Positions 1 to 5,828 of a DNA stretch of 15,948 nt are shown here, one piece after another. A program made the position numbers and the translations under genes. Under the pieces are notes generated by a model. It saw only the letters and a program-made list of their open reading frames with translations, was not told where the DNA came from and made no database searches. Positions within the stretch are counted from its first letter, which is position 1, and the number at the start of each line of letters is the position of its first letter. Source of the DNA: Sedimentisphaerales bacterium (GTDB taxonomy: Bacteria; Planctomycetota; Phycisphaerae; Sedimentisphaerales; SG8-4); contig JAFGCA010000095.1 of assembly GCA_016932895.1 (NCBI GenBank), positions 1 to 15,948 of the forward strand, given 5' to 3'.

Positions 1-417
1 ATCGTCATGGACGAGCCGACCAATCACATGGACCTGCCCTCCCTCGAGGCCCTGGAGGCGGCGCTGGCGGATTGCCCGTGCAGCCTGCTTCTCGTCAGTC
101 ACGACCAGCGCTTTCTGGGCAGATTGACCCGAACCACCTGGCACATCGCGCAGGATGATCAGAGAGCCAACGCGCTGACCCTGGTCACTGGCTGGCCGCG
201 CCCGCTCGCAAATAGAACGCAGCTCGTTGGAGGGGCGCCGAGCCCGGTCCCGTGCCGGAGTGTCCCGGGAGATTCGCCTGGCGCGAAGCCTGCCGTCAAA
301 AGCGGGGCAAAACCGATATCGAGCTTTCGCAGGGCAGACAATCGGCGTATAATCGGGCTCCGCCGGCGGTCTGGTGACCGGCCGGGTGACTCCGTACTGC
401 AAGCTGGATACGACAGA
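1..417 (+). CDS. ABC-F family ATPase, C-terminal end (partial at window edge; no stop codon before hisC)
   Basis: The first codons give IVMDEPTNHMDL, the Walker B/D-loop signature of an ABC-F ATPase. LLLVSHDQRFL, the H-loop, follows about 25 residues later, and then TWHIAQ, the usual C-terminal strand. ABC-F proteins are soluble twin-ATPase factors acting on the ribosome, not transporters; only the end of the second ATPase domain is in view. Recognisable similarity stops near base 190. The same frame then stays open through about 75 residues of non-protein-like, Pro/Arg/Gly-rich sequence and enters hisC in frame, so the natural stop is missing. Both other frames have stops near the expected end (156-158 and 176-178), so a one-base indel or sequencing error would restore a normal terminus. 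The end given here is only the base before the hisC ATG. The family is secure; the terminus is not. Confidence 0.75.
325..353 (+). promoter_or_regulatory. Candidate sigma70-type promoter for hisC
   Basis: A perfect TATAAT hexamer lies at 348-353. The best -35 at 17-bp spacing is the poor TTTCGC at 325-330. Transcription would start near 360, about 58 nt before the hisC ATG. The site lies inside the open frame joining ABC-F to hisC, which argues that this stretch is really an intergenic leader. Confidence 0.45.
363..385 (+). other. Hairpin in the hisC leader
   Basis: CCGGCGGTC and GACCGGCCGG can pair (one bulged base) around a TGGT loop, directly after the predicted transcription start. No T-run follows, so it is not a standard intrinsic terminator. 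It could be a leader structure or chance GC-rich pairing. Confidence 0.3.
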
Positions 418-1476
418 ATGATGGGGTATTTTCGTGACAATGTGGAGCGGGCCGAGGGCTACACGCCCGGGTTTCAGCCGAAGGCGGTTGACGTGGTGAA
501 GCTCAATACGAATGAGAATCCGTATCCGCCGTCGCCTCGGGTGCTGGAGGCTCTGGCGGAGATCCGGCCGGAGCAGTTGCGGCGCTATCCCGACCCGCTG
601 GGCAACGCCTTCCGCGTCGCGGCCGCCGAGGTCAACGGCCTCGAGCCCGACAACATCATGTGCTGCAACGGGGGCGACGACCTGCTCTCGATCGCCATCC
701 GGGCCTGCTGCGACGGGGGCCGGCCCGTGGCGTATCCGGTGCCGACGTACTCGCTGTACCCGGTCCTGGCGAACCTGGAGGGCTGTCCGACGGTCGAGAT
801 TCCGTACGACGAGGAGTTCAACCTGCCGGCCAAGCTGGCAAAAACGCAGGCGGCCCTGACGATCGTGTGCAATCCGAACGCCCCGACCGCCACGTTCGTG
901 CGCATCGAGGAGCTAGCCTCGCTGGCCGACGAGCTGGCCGGCGTGCTGCTCGTCGATGAAGCCTACGTGGACTTCGCCGAGCGGGACGGCGTCGCGCTGG
1001 TGCGGGAGTTCGACAACGTCGTGATCCTGCGCTCGATGAGCAAGGGCTATTCGCTGGCCGGCATCCGGTTCGGCTACGCCATGGCGCAAAAGGACCTTAT
1101 CGCCGGCCTGCTCAAGGTCAAGGATTCCTACAACGTGGACGCTGTGGCCATCGCCCTGGCGACCGCGGCCATCAAGGACCAGCCCTGCTTTCGCGAGAAC
1201 GTCGAGAAGGTCAAGGAAGCCAGGCACGCGCTGACCGAGCAGTTGCGCACGCTCGGGTTCGAGGTGGCTGATAGCTGCACGAATTTCGTCCTGGCCCGGA
1301 TCAGGAACGCGTCGGCCTCGGACGTTCACGAGCAGTTGGCCAAGCGGAACATCTTCGTTCGATACTTCAACAGCCCCGGCCTGAGCGACAAGCTTCGCAT
1401 CAGCATCGGGACGGAAGAACAACACGAGAGGCTTTTGGCGGCGCTGCGCGAGATCCTCTCCCAGCAAGGTGCGTAA
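418..1476 (+). CDS. hisC: Histidinol-phosphate aminotransferase
   Basis: HisC is a PLP-dependent class I/II aminotransferase that converts imidazole-acetol phosphate and glutamate to histidinol phosphate, in the cytoplasm. Visible motifs in the 352-residue product are LNTNENPYPPSP (29-40), the substrate and N-terminal segment; CNPNAPTATF (151-160), the counterpart of the PNNPTG loop; VDEAYVDF (179-186); and SMSKGYSLAGIRFG (206-219) with PLP-binding K209. C-terminal RISIGTEEQ fits the end of the family. Length is normal for HisC. The start at 418 is one of two adjacent ATGs (418 and 421) just before GYFRDNVE, a typical HisC N-terminus; no strong Shine-Dalgarno is seen, only GGA at 406-408. The frame is open upstream into the ABC-F gene, so an automatic caller may report a fused 489-residue protein. 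hisB follows after 3 nt. Confidence 0.93.
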   Translation: MMGYFRDNVERAEGYTPGFQPKAVDVVKLNTNENPYPPSPRVLEALAEIRPEQLRRYPDPLGNAFRVAAAEVNGLEPDNIMCCNGGDDLLSIAIRACCDGGRPVAYPVPTYSLYPVLANLEGCPTVEIPYDEEFNLPAKLAKTQAALTIVCNPNAPTATFVRIEELASLADELAGVLLVDEAYVDFAERDGVALVREFDNVVILRSMSKGYSLAGIRFGYAMAQKDLIAGLLKVKDSYNVDAVAIALATAAIKDQPCFRENVEKVKEARHALTEQLRTLGFEVADSCTNFVLARIRNASASDVHEQLAKRNIFVRYFNSPGLSDKLRISIGTEEQHERLLAALREILSQQGA

Positions 1477-1479
1477 ACC

Positions 1480-2064
1480 ATGGAAACAAGAACGGCACAG
1501 ATCCACCGGCAGACCACCGAAACCGACATCGCCTGCACGCTGGCCCTTGACGGCGCGGGCCAGTACGAGATCGATACCGGCGTGGGCTTCCTCGACCACA
1601 TGCTCACGCATGTGAGCAAGCACGGCAAGATCGACCTGACGGTCAAGGCCACGGGCGATCTGCACATCGACCCGCATCATACGACCGAGGATATCGGCAT
1701 CTGCCTGGGAGAGTGTCTGGGGCAAGCGCTGGGCGACAAAAGGGGGATCGCGCGGTACGGGCACAGCTCGGTGCCGATGGAGGACGCGCTGGCCAACGTC
1801 TCGTTGGATCTTTCGGGCCGGCCGGCCTGCGTCTACAACGCCGCGTATCGCACGGACAAGATCGGCGATTTCGACGTGGAGTGCATCGAGGAATTCCTGC
1901 GGGCCTTTTCGAACAGCGGGCGGTTCAACCTGCACGTCAACGTCCCGTACGGCACGAACAGCCACCACATCGCCGAGGCGATTTTCAAGGCGCTCGGGCA
2001 GGCTCTGGCCGCGGCGGTGCGCGTGGTCGGAACGGATGTCCCCAGCACGAAAGGGCAACTGTGA
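1480..2064 (+). CDS. hisB: Imidazoleglycerol-phosphate dehydratase
   Basis: HisB dehydrates imidazole glycerol phosphate to imidazole acetol phosphate, the step just before HisC, so hisC-hisB supplies two consecutive reactions of histidine synthesis. The 194-residue protein is the single-domain IGPD form without the N-terminal phosphatase half found in enterobacteria. It carries GVGFLDHML (34-42), DPHHTTEDIGI (64-74) and NSHHIAEAIFKA (160-171), whose histidines and glutamates form the di-manganese active sites of the 24-mer. Ending PSTKGQL is also typical. The ATG lies 3 nt after the hisC stop; the 3' end overlaps the ispF GTG (GTGA), suggesting translational coupling across the operon. Confidence 0.96.
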   Translation: METRTAQIHRQTTETDIACTLALDGAGQYEIDTGVGFLDHMLTHVSKHGKIDLTVKATGDLHIDPHHTTEDIGICLGECLGQALGDKRGIARYGHSSVPMEDALANVSLDLSGRPACVYNAAYRTDKIGDFDVECIEEFLRAFSNSGRFNLHVNVPYGTNSHHIAEAIFKALGQALAAAVRVVGTDVPSTKGQL

Positions 2065-2573
2065 TCGAAGAGCTCAAAGCCGACTACCGGGTGGGGATCG
2101 GCACCGACATCCACCGCATCATCGAGGGACGCCGGCTCATGTTAGGCGGGGTCTACATCCCCTTCCCCGCGGGACTGGCCGGCCACAGCGACGGCGACGT
2201 GGCCCTCCACGCCATCGTCGACGCCCTGCTCGGAGCCGCCGGCATGGGCGATATCGGCACGCTCTTTCCCGACACCGACCCGCAGTGGAAAGACGCCGAC
2301 AGCAAGGTCTTCCTCTACGCCGTCAAGGAGCAGCTCGATCAGAAGCGCTGGGAGGTGGTCAACGTGGACCTGACGATCCACACCGAGGCGCCGCGTCTGG
2401 GACCGGTGAAGGGGCAGATCCGCCGGTGCATCGCCGGCCTGCTCAGCATGGATTTCACCGCCGTCAACGTTAAGGCCAAGACCAACGAGGGACTCGGCGA
2501 CATAGGCGCCGGCGCCGCCATGGCCGCCACCGCCATCGCCCTGCTCCGCCAAAAACCCCGCAGAACGCTGTAG
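2061..2573 (+). CDS. ispF: 2-C-methyl-D-erythritol 2,4-cyclodiphosphate synthase
   Basis: IspF cyclises CDP-ME-2-phosphate to MEcPP in the MEP isoprenoid pathway; it is a homotrimer with zinc between subunits. The zinc ligands D16, H18 (GIGTDIHRI) and H50 are present, as is the block GHSDGDVALHAIVDALLGAA (41-60) followed by GDIGTLFPDTD. The start is GTG at 2061, overlapping the hisB stop by 4 nt. The product has 170 residues against about 160 usually, with a short N-terminal extension. Odd point: the C-terminal KATTTEKLGFTGRGEGI-type motif reads EGLGDIGAGAAMAA (143-156), so the residues matching E. coli F139, R142, E144 and E149 are D147, A150, A152 and T157. In E. coli some of these line the trimer-axis cavity that binds isoprenoid diphosphates. 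Active-site residues are intact, so catalysis is expected. Confidence 0.95.
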   Translation: MIEELKADYRVGIGTDIHRIIEGRRLMLGGVYIPFPAGLAGHSDGDVALHAIVDALLGAAGMGDIGTLFPDTDPQWKDADSKVFLYAVKEQLDQKRWEVVNVDLTIHTEAPRLGPVKGQIRRCIAGLLSMDFTAVNVKAKTNEGLGDIGAGAAMAATAIALLRQKPRRTL

Positions 2574-2650
2574 TAAGCACGCCCGCACAGAGTCGCTAAA
2601 CAGTGCGATCCCTTACGAGGCTATCGGTCTGATGTCGCTGTCGGAGCGCG

Positions 2651-3178
2651 TCACACAACAACACTGACGAGAAGTAGCACAACAAGGATGATGATCAGGG
2701 CAACAAGCGCTGTCGCGAGCAACGATTTCCAACTGGTGTTCATCCGCCAAACTTCGAATCTGTTGTCACAGTCGGGTATCAGGCCATCGTCTGAAGATCG
2801 TGTGCGATTGTCCTTGTACACATCACAGGGCGCGACGTCCTCAATGTCGTCCTCATTCGGCCAGGAACCAGAGGCGGTGCAAGCTTCCAGGCAGACGAGG
2901 TATCCGCCATCGGCCCAGAGTTTGAAAAAGACCCAACCGTCCGGGTCCGACTTGGCACACGCAGCGGCCCCATCAAACAAGGCATCGCGCAACTCCTTAT
3001 TATCCGGCATGGGAGGCACTGACAACGGAACGGAGATCGTCGTGTAGAAACCTACTCCCGTGTAGTCTCGCGCGGTCACCGATGCAGCCGCGAATTGGGT
3101 GCGTACGATCTCTATGCCATCCACAGATTTGGACAGAATGGCCTCTATGGCAGCTCGTTCCACCCTGCTGAACTGCAT
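2651..3178 (-). CDS. Hypothetical tail-anchored protein
   Basis: A 175-residue protein of unknown function, opposite in strand to its neighbours. Residues 1-110 resemble a common unnamed bacterial family recognised by a leading ERAAIEAIL helix, a central ARDYTGVGFYTTISVP segment (37-51), and a FFKLWADGGYLVCLEACT strand pair ending in SWP. A polar, Asp-rich linker (about 108-145, with three Cys) leads to a single hydrophobic helix at 151-174 at the extreme C-terminus, so the protein should be tail-anchored with its bulk in the cytoplasm. No signal peptide. The start at 3178 was chosen because GGGAGG lies 6 nt upstream and a promoter lies at 3240-3269; an ATG at 3241 overlaps the -10 element and is unlikely. 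It sits as an insert between ispF and cysS and is visibly less GC-rich than the core genes. No function should be assigned. Confidence 0.7.
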   Translation of the reverse strand: MQFSRVERAAIEAILSKSVDGIEIVRTQFAAASVTARDYTGVGFYTTISVPLSVPPMPDNKELRDALFDGAAACAKSDPDGWVFFKLWADGGYLVCLEACTASGSWPNEDDIEDVAPCDVYKDNRTRSSDDGLIPDCDNRFEVWRMNTSWKSLLATALVALIIILVVLLLVSVVV

Positions 3179-3184
3179 GTCCTG

Positions 3185-3190
3185 CCTCCC
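3185..3190 (-). promoter_or_regulatory. Ribosome binding site fixing the hypothetical protein start
   Basis: Minus-strand GGGAGG, 6 nt before the ATG at 3178. It is the only good Shine-Dalgarno among the possible starts of this frame (3430, 3289, 3241, 3178). Confidence 0.6.
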
Positions 3191-3239
3191 ACTGAGCGGC
3201 CCCGCGAGGCGTTGTCGCCACTGCAAGTCGTACGTTGTC

Positions 3240-3269
3240 ATTATACCCGAATATCCGTAGAAAATACAA
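3240..3269 (-). promoter_or_regulatory. Promoter of the hypothetical tail-anchored protein
   Basis: On the minus strand, TTGTAT (3269-3264) and TATAAT (3245-3240) are separated by 18 bp. Transcription would begin near 3233, giving a leader of about 55 nt before the ATG at 3178. The perfect -10 and the position relative to the ribosome binding site support it; the -35 is weak. Confidence 0.5.
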
Positions 3270-3321
3270 GTTGCTTCGGTTCTCATCATCGCTGCGCTGG
3301 GCCGCAAGCGACGCGCGGCAG

Positions 3322-3350
3322 TTGACCGCCCGTGGTTCACCCGGTAAAAT
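3322..3350 (+). promoter_or_regulatory. Strong plus-strand promoter upstream of the GxxExxY relic and cysS
   Basis: TTGACC (3322-3327), a 17-bp spacer and TAAAAT (3345-3350) match the sigma70 consensus at 5/6 in each box with ideal spacing. It points toward cysS and is divergent from the promoter at 3240-3269, about 50 bp away. The predicted start is near 3357, exactly where a 26-codon leaderless frame (ATG 3357, TAA 3435-3437) begins; that frame runs into the left inverted repeat. The rest of 3270-3423 shows no gene. It may be the original cysS-ruv promoter now separated from cysS by the repeat element, or the promoter of that element. Confidence 0.55.
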
Positions 3351-3423
3351 GCGGCCATGTTGGGCGGTACTTGTGGTAATGGCGGGTGGTTTTGTGTTGG
3401 GCCTGAAGCCAGTATCTTTTTTT

Positions 3424-3455
3424 TAGACACGGATTAACACTGATTTACACGGATT
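3424..3455 (+). repeat. Left inverted repeat arm
   Basis: Starts TAGACACGGATTAACAC and contains three units close to ACACGGATT with a 10-bp period. Directly preceded by a run of eight T (3417-3424). Pairs with the reverse complement of 3644-3675 with four mismatches. Confidence 0.75.
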
Positions 3456-3501
3456 CAAGGAAGCAAGAGGTGGGGTCTATCAGGTTTTATATGAGGGAAG
3501 G

Positions 3502-3654
3502 ATGAAGCCCCAGGAGTTGTCCGAGCGGATCATCGGGGCCGCCTGCGCCGTGCACAAGGAACTGGGGTGTGGATTCCTCGAAAAGGTGTATAAAAACGCG
3601 CTCGCAATCCAACTGGACGAGGCGCGGACCCTGCCCTCAAAAAAATCCGTGTGA
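3502..3654 (+). pseudogene. Truncated GxxExxY family protein
   Basis: A 50-codon frame begins at an ATG preceded by GAGGGAAGG. It encodes the N-terminal third of a GxxExxY protein: [15 protein letters not shown] followed by [15 protein letters not shown], the motif that names the family. The family is related to PD-(D/E)XK nucleases and is usually about 125 residues; function is not firmly established. Here the frame turns into unrelated sequence after AIQLDEA and stops inside the right inverted repeat, so the part expected to carry the nuclease core is absent. It is almost certainly non-functional, a relic truncated by the repeat junction. Confidence 0.75.
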
Positions 3655-3675
3655 ATCCGCGTTACTCCGTGTCTA
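3644..3675 (-). repeat. Right inverted repeat arm
   Basis: The reverse complement begins TAGACACGGAGTAACGC and ends CACACGGATT, matching the left arm at 28 of 32 positions. One further inverted unit (GAATCCGTGTC, 3679-3689) follows outside the arm. The GxxExxY relic ends inside this arm. Confidence 0.75.
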
Positions 3676-3737
3676 ATAGAATCCGTGTCAATTGGTGTCA
3701 TCGGCATGAGAATGTGAATCTATACGAGAAGGATGCT

Positions 3738-5216
3738 ATGGCTCTTCAGCTTTATAACAGTCTGACGCGACGGAAAGAGGAGTTTACCCCGCTGGAAAAG
3801 GGACGGGTGGGGATGTACGTGTGCGGGCCGACCGTGTACGGGCACGCCCATCTCGGGCACGCCAAGAGCTACGTCAGTTTCGACGTGCTCGTGCGGTACC
3901 TGCGCTATCTGGGGTACAGCGTGACCTACGTGCAGAACATCACGGACGTGGGCCATCTGACCGACGACGCCGACGAGGGCGAGGACAAGATCGCCAAGGC
4001 GGCGCAGAAGGAGCACAAGCATCCCATGGCGCTGGCGGAATACTACACGCGGAGCTTCTTCGCGGATATGGACCAGCTCAACTGCGTCCGTCCCGACATC
4101 AGCCCGCGGGCCAGCGGGCACATCACCGAGCAGATCGATCTGGTTAAAACCCTGCTCGAAAAGGGCTACGCCTACGAGGTGAATGGCTCGGTCTATTTCG
4201 ACGTCTCGCAGTTCAAGGAGTACGGCAAGCTCTCCGGGCGGAACATCGACGAGATGATCGCCGGGGCGCGCGTCGAGCCCTCGCCCGACAAGAAGAATCC
4301 CGTGGATTTCGCCCTCTGGAAGAAGGCCGAGCCCAATCACATCATGCAGTGGCCCAGCCCCTGGGGCATGGGCTTCCCCGGCTGGCACCTGGAGTGCTCG
4401 GTCATGGCCATGAAGTACCTCGGCCAGACCATCGACATTCACGGCGGCGGTCTGGAGAACCAGTTCCCCCACCACGAGTGCGAGATCGCCCAGTCGGAGG
4501 CCGCCAACGACGCTCCGTTCGTTCGTTTCTGGCTGCACAACAACATGGTCACCGTGGACGGCCAGAAGATGGGCAAGAGCCTGAAAAACTTCATCACGCT
4601 CAAGCAGGCCTTCACGGGCGCGCACGAACGGCTCACGCGCTACTACGAGCCGCTGGCCATCCGCCAGTTGATTCTCAACAGCCACTACCGCAGCCCACTC
4701 GATTTCTCAGACGCCGCCCTCTTTGCGGCCAACAGCGGGTATCAGAAGATCGCCGAGACCGTCAAGGCGTTGCGGAAACAGATCAAGACGGCCCCGGAAG
4801 GTCCGCTCGACGAGGACGTCGCCCGGCGGCTCGACGAATGCAAGGGCAGATTCGAAGAGGCCATGAACGACGATCTGAACACGGCCGTGGCGCTGTCGGT
4901 GCTCTTCGACCTGATGCGTGCTGCGAATCCCCTGCTCGAAGAGGCCCAGACCACGCGGGAGACGCTCGGCGCCATTGACGACCTGTTCAGCAAGCTGGGC
5001 GGCGACGTGCTGGGCGTGGTCAAGGACGAGTACGCCGAGGCCACGGCCACCAGCGAAGAGGCGATGGACAAAGTGGTGAGCCTCCTGATCACCCAACGCG
5101 CCGAGGCCCGCCAGGCCAAAGACTTCGCCCGGGCCGATGCGATCCGCGCGAGCCTCGACGCCGCCGGCATCACCCTGGAAGACAAGCCCGAGGGCACGCA
5201 GTGGAGGTGGAAATGA
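3738..5216 (+). CDS. cysS: Cysteinyl-tRNA synthetase
   Basis: CysRS charges tRNA-Cys, in the cytoplasm. The 492-residue product has the class I signatures: HLGH (38-41) as HIGH, and KMGKS (277-281) in place of KMSKS, with the catalytic lysines kept. The zinc site matches E. coli: C29 (YVCGPTVYG), C220 (WHLECS), H245 and E249 (FPHHECEIAQSE). The helical anticodon-side domain follows to the C-terminus, with the late motif LLITQRAEARQAKDFARADA. The start at 3738 was chosen over upstream codons of the same frame because AGAAGGA precedes it and MALQLYNSLTRRKEEF is a normal N-terminus. ispF and cysS are often close in bacteria; here about 1.16 kb of foreign-looking sequence lies between them. The stop overlaps the ruvC ATG (ATGA). 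Confidence 0.97.
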   Translation: MALQLYNSLTRRKEEFTPLEKGRVGMYVCGPTVYGHAHLGHAKSYVSFDVLVRYLRYLGYSVTYVQNITDVGHLTDDADEGEDKIAKAAQKEHKHPMALAEYYTRSFFADMDQLNCVRPDISPRASGHITEQIDLVKTLLEKGYAYEVNGSVYFDVSQFKEYGKLSGRNIDEMIAGARVEPSPDKKNPVDFALWKKAEPNHIMQWPSPWGMGFPGWHLECSVMAMKYLGQTIDIHGGGLENQFPHHECEIAQSEAANDAPFVRFWLHNNMVTVDGQKMGKSLKNFITLKQAFTGAHERLTRYYEPLAIRQLILNSHYRSPLDFSDAALFAANSGYQKIAETVKALRKQIKTAPEGPLDEDVARRLDECKGRFEEAMNDDLNTAVALSVLFDLMRAANPLLEEAQTTRETLGAIDDLFSKLGGDVLGVVKDEYAEATATSEEAMDKVVSLLITQRAEARQAKDFARADAIRASLDAAGITLEDKPEGTQWRWK

Positions 5217-5698
5217 GAGTCCTCGGCATCGATCCCGGGCTCCAGGTGTGCGGCTACGCCTGCCTCGAAACCGACGGCAGCAGGGAGGTGATCGTCGAGG
5301 CCGGGGTCTTTCGCACTACCGCTGAGCTGCCTCTTGAGGCCAAGCTGCATCAAATCGCCGGCGATATCGAGGCGGTGCTGCGGAAATTCGCCCCCGACGT
5401 GGTGGCCGTGGAAGAGCTCTACAGCCACTACGCCCATCCCAAGACGGCGATCCTGATGGGACACGCCCGCGGCGTCATCCTCCAGAAAAGCGCTGCGACC
5501 GGTGTGGAGGTCAAGAGTTTCAGCGCCACCCGCATCAAGAAGTCACTCACCGGCAACGGCCGGGCCTCGAAGGAGCAGGTGCAAAGGACCATGCAAACGA
5601 TCCTCGCCCTGCCCGAAGTACCCAAACCACCCGACGTCGCCGACGCCATGGCCGCGGCACTGTGCTGCGCCAATGCACTGGCGAGAGAAAGGAAGTAG
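5213..5698 (+). CDS. ruvC: Holliday junction endodeoxyribonuclease RuvC
   Basis: RuvC is the dimeric resolvase that nicks Holliday junctions held by RuvAB. The 161-residue protein has an RNase H-like fold with the expected acidic residues: D7 (GIDPG), E67 (VAVEELY), and D141/D144 (PDVADAMAAAL). Length is typical (about 160-175). The ATG at 5213 has GGAGGTGG just upstream and overlaps the cysS stop by 4 nt, so translation is probably coupled to cysS. Its natural partners ruvA and ruvB lie downstream but are separated by a restriction-modification gene and by a dcm/vsr insert. Normally ruvC and ruvA are adjacent. Confidence 0.96.
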   Translation: MRVLGIDPGLQVCGYACLETDGSREVIVEAGVFRTTAELPLEAKLHQIAGDIEAVLRKFAPDVVAVEELYSHYAHPKTAILMGHARGVILQKSAATGVEVKSFSATRIKKSLTGNGRASKEQVQRTMQTILALPEVPKPPDVADAMAAALCCANALARERK

Positions 5699-5713
5699 AG
5701 CCTTCAAGATCGG

Positions 5714-5742
5714 TTGCTCAGTGGGACCTGAGCCGTTATGAT
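5714..5742 (+). promoter_or_regulatory. Candidate promoter of the fused R-M gene
   Basis: TTGCTC (5714-5719), a 17-bp spacer and TATGAT (5737-5742) lie 16 nt after the ruvC stop. A start near 5749 would give a leader of about 80 nt before the ATG at 5829. It would also carry ruvA, only 21 nt beyond the R-M stop. Confidence 0.5.
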
Positions 5743-5770
5743 TGCCAGAATCTAAGGGACGCTCGTTACT

Positions 5771-5795
5771 CCAACGGCCAGTCAGGGCCAGTTGG
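5771..5795 (+). other. Hairpin in the R-M gene leader
   Basis: CCAACGGCC (5771-5779) pairs with GGCCAGTTGG (5786-5795) with one bulged A, around the loop AGTCAG. It falls between the predicted transcription start and the ATG. No T-run follows. Candidate translational-control or protein-binding site; unproven. Confidence 0.35.
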
Positions 5796-5828
5796 CTTGT
5801 ACGATCACGAAGAACCGAACTGCGAATT

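Larger units (their letters stand above)
3424..3675 (+). mobile_element. Inverted-repeat-bounded cassette carrying a GxxExxY relic
   Basis: Two 32-bp arms (3424-3455 and 3644-3675) are inverted repeats matching at 28 of 32 positions. They enclose about 190 bp holding a truncated GxxExxY reading frame. Each arm consists of three tandem units of about 10 bp on the pattern ACACGGATTN. The layout resembles a non-autonomous, MITE-like insertion or a recombination-generated cassette. No transposase or obvious target duplication is seen, so mobility is an inference. Confidence 0.5.

Noticed and set aside
363..385. his-operon attenuator
   Set aside because: No histidine-rich leader peptide and no T-run after the hairpin.
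913..2058. 381-codon minus-strand open frame
   Set aside because: Lies wholly antisense to hisC and hisB; its Arg/Gly/Val/Asp-rich composition is that of a codon-mirror frame in GC-rich DNA.
3179..3430. Upstream extension of the hypothetical protein (start at 3430 or 3241)
   Set aside because: The promoter -10 overlaps the ATG at 3241, no ribosome binding site precedes it, and the extra residues look non-coding; GGGAGG supports 3178.
3357..3437. 26-codon leaderless frame as a real gene
   Set aside because: Too short, Gly/Phe-rich without recognisable features, and it ends in the inverted repeat; kept only as an observation.
3424..3455. CRISPR array from the ACACGGATT units
   Set aside because: Units are 10 bp and contiguous, without spacers, and the two arms are inverted relative to one another.
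3720..4685. 321-codon minus-strand open frame
   Set aside because: Antisense to cysS, which has all CysRS motifs; the composition is a shadow of the sense codons.
5742..5828. N-terminal extension of the R-M protein from a TTG at 5742
   Set aside because: The TTG begins in the last base of the -10 box of a well-spaced promoter, and the added residues are not like a methyltransferase N-terminus.
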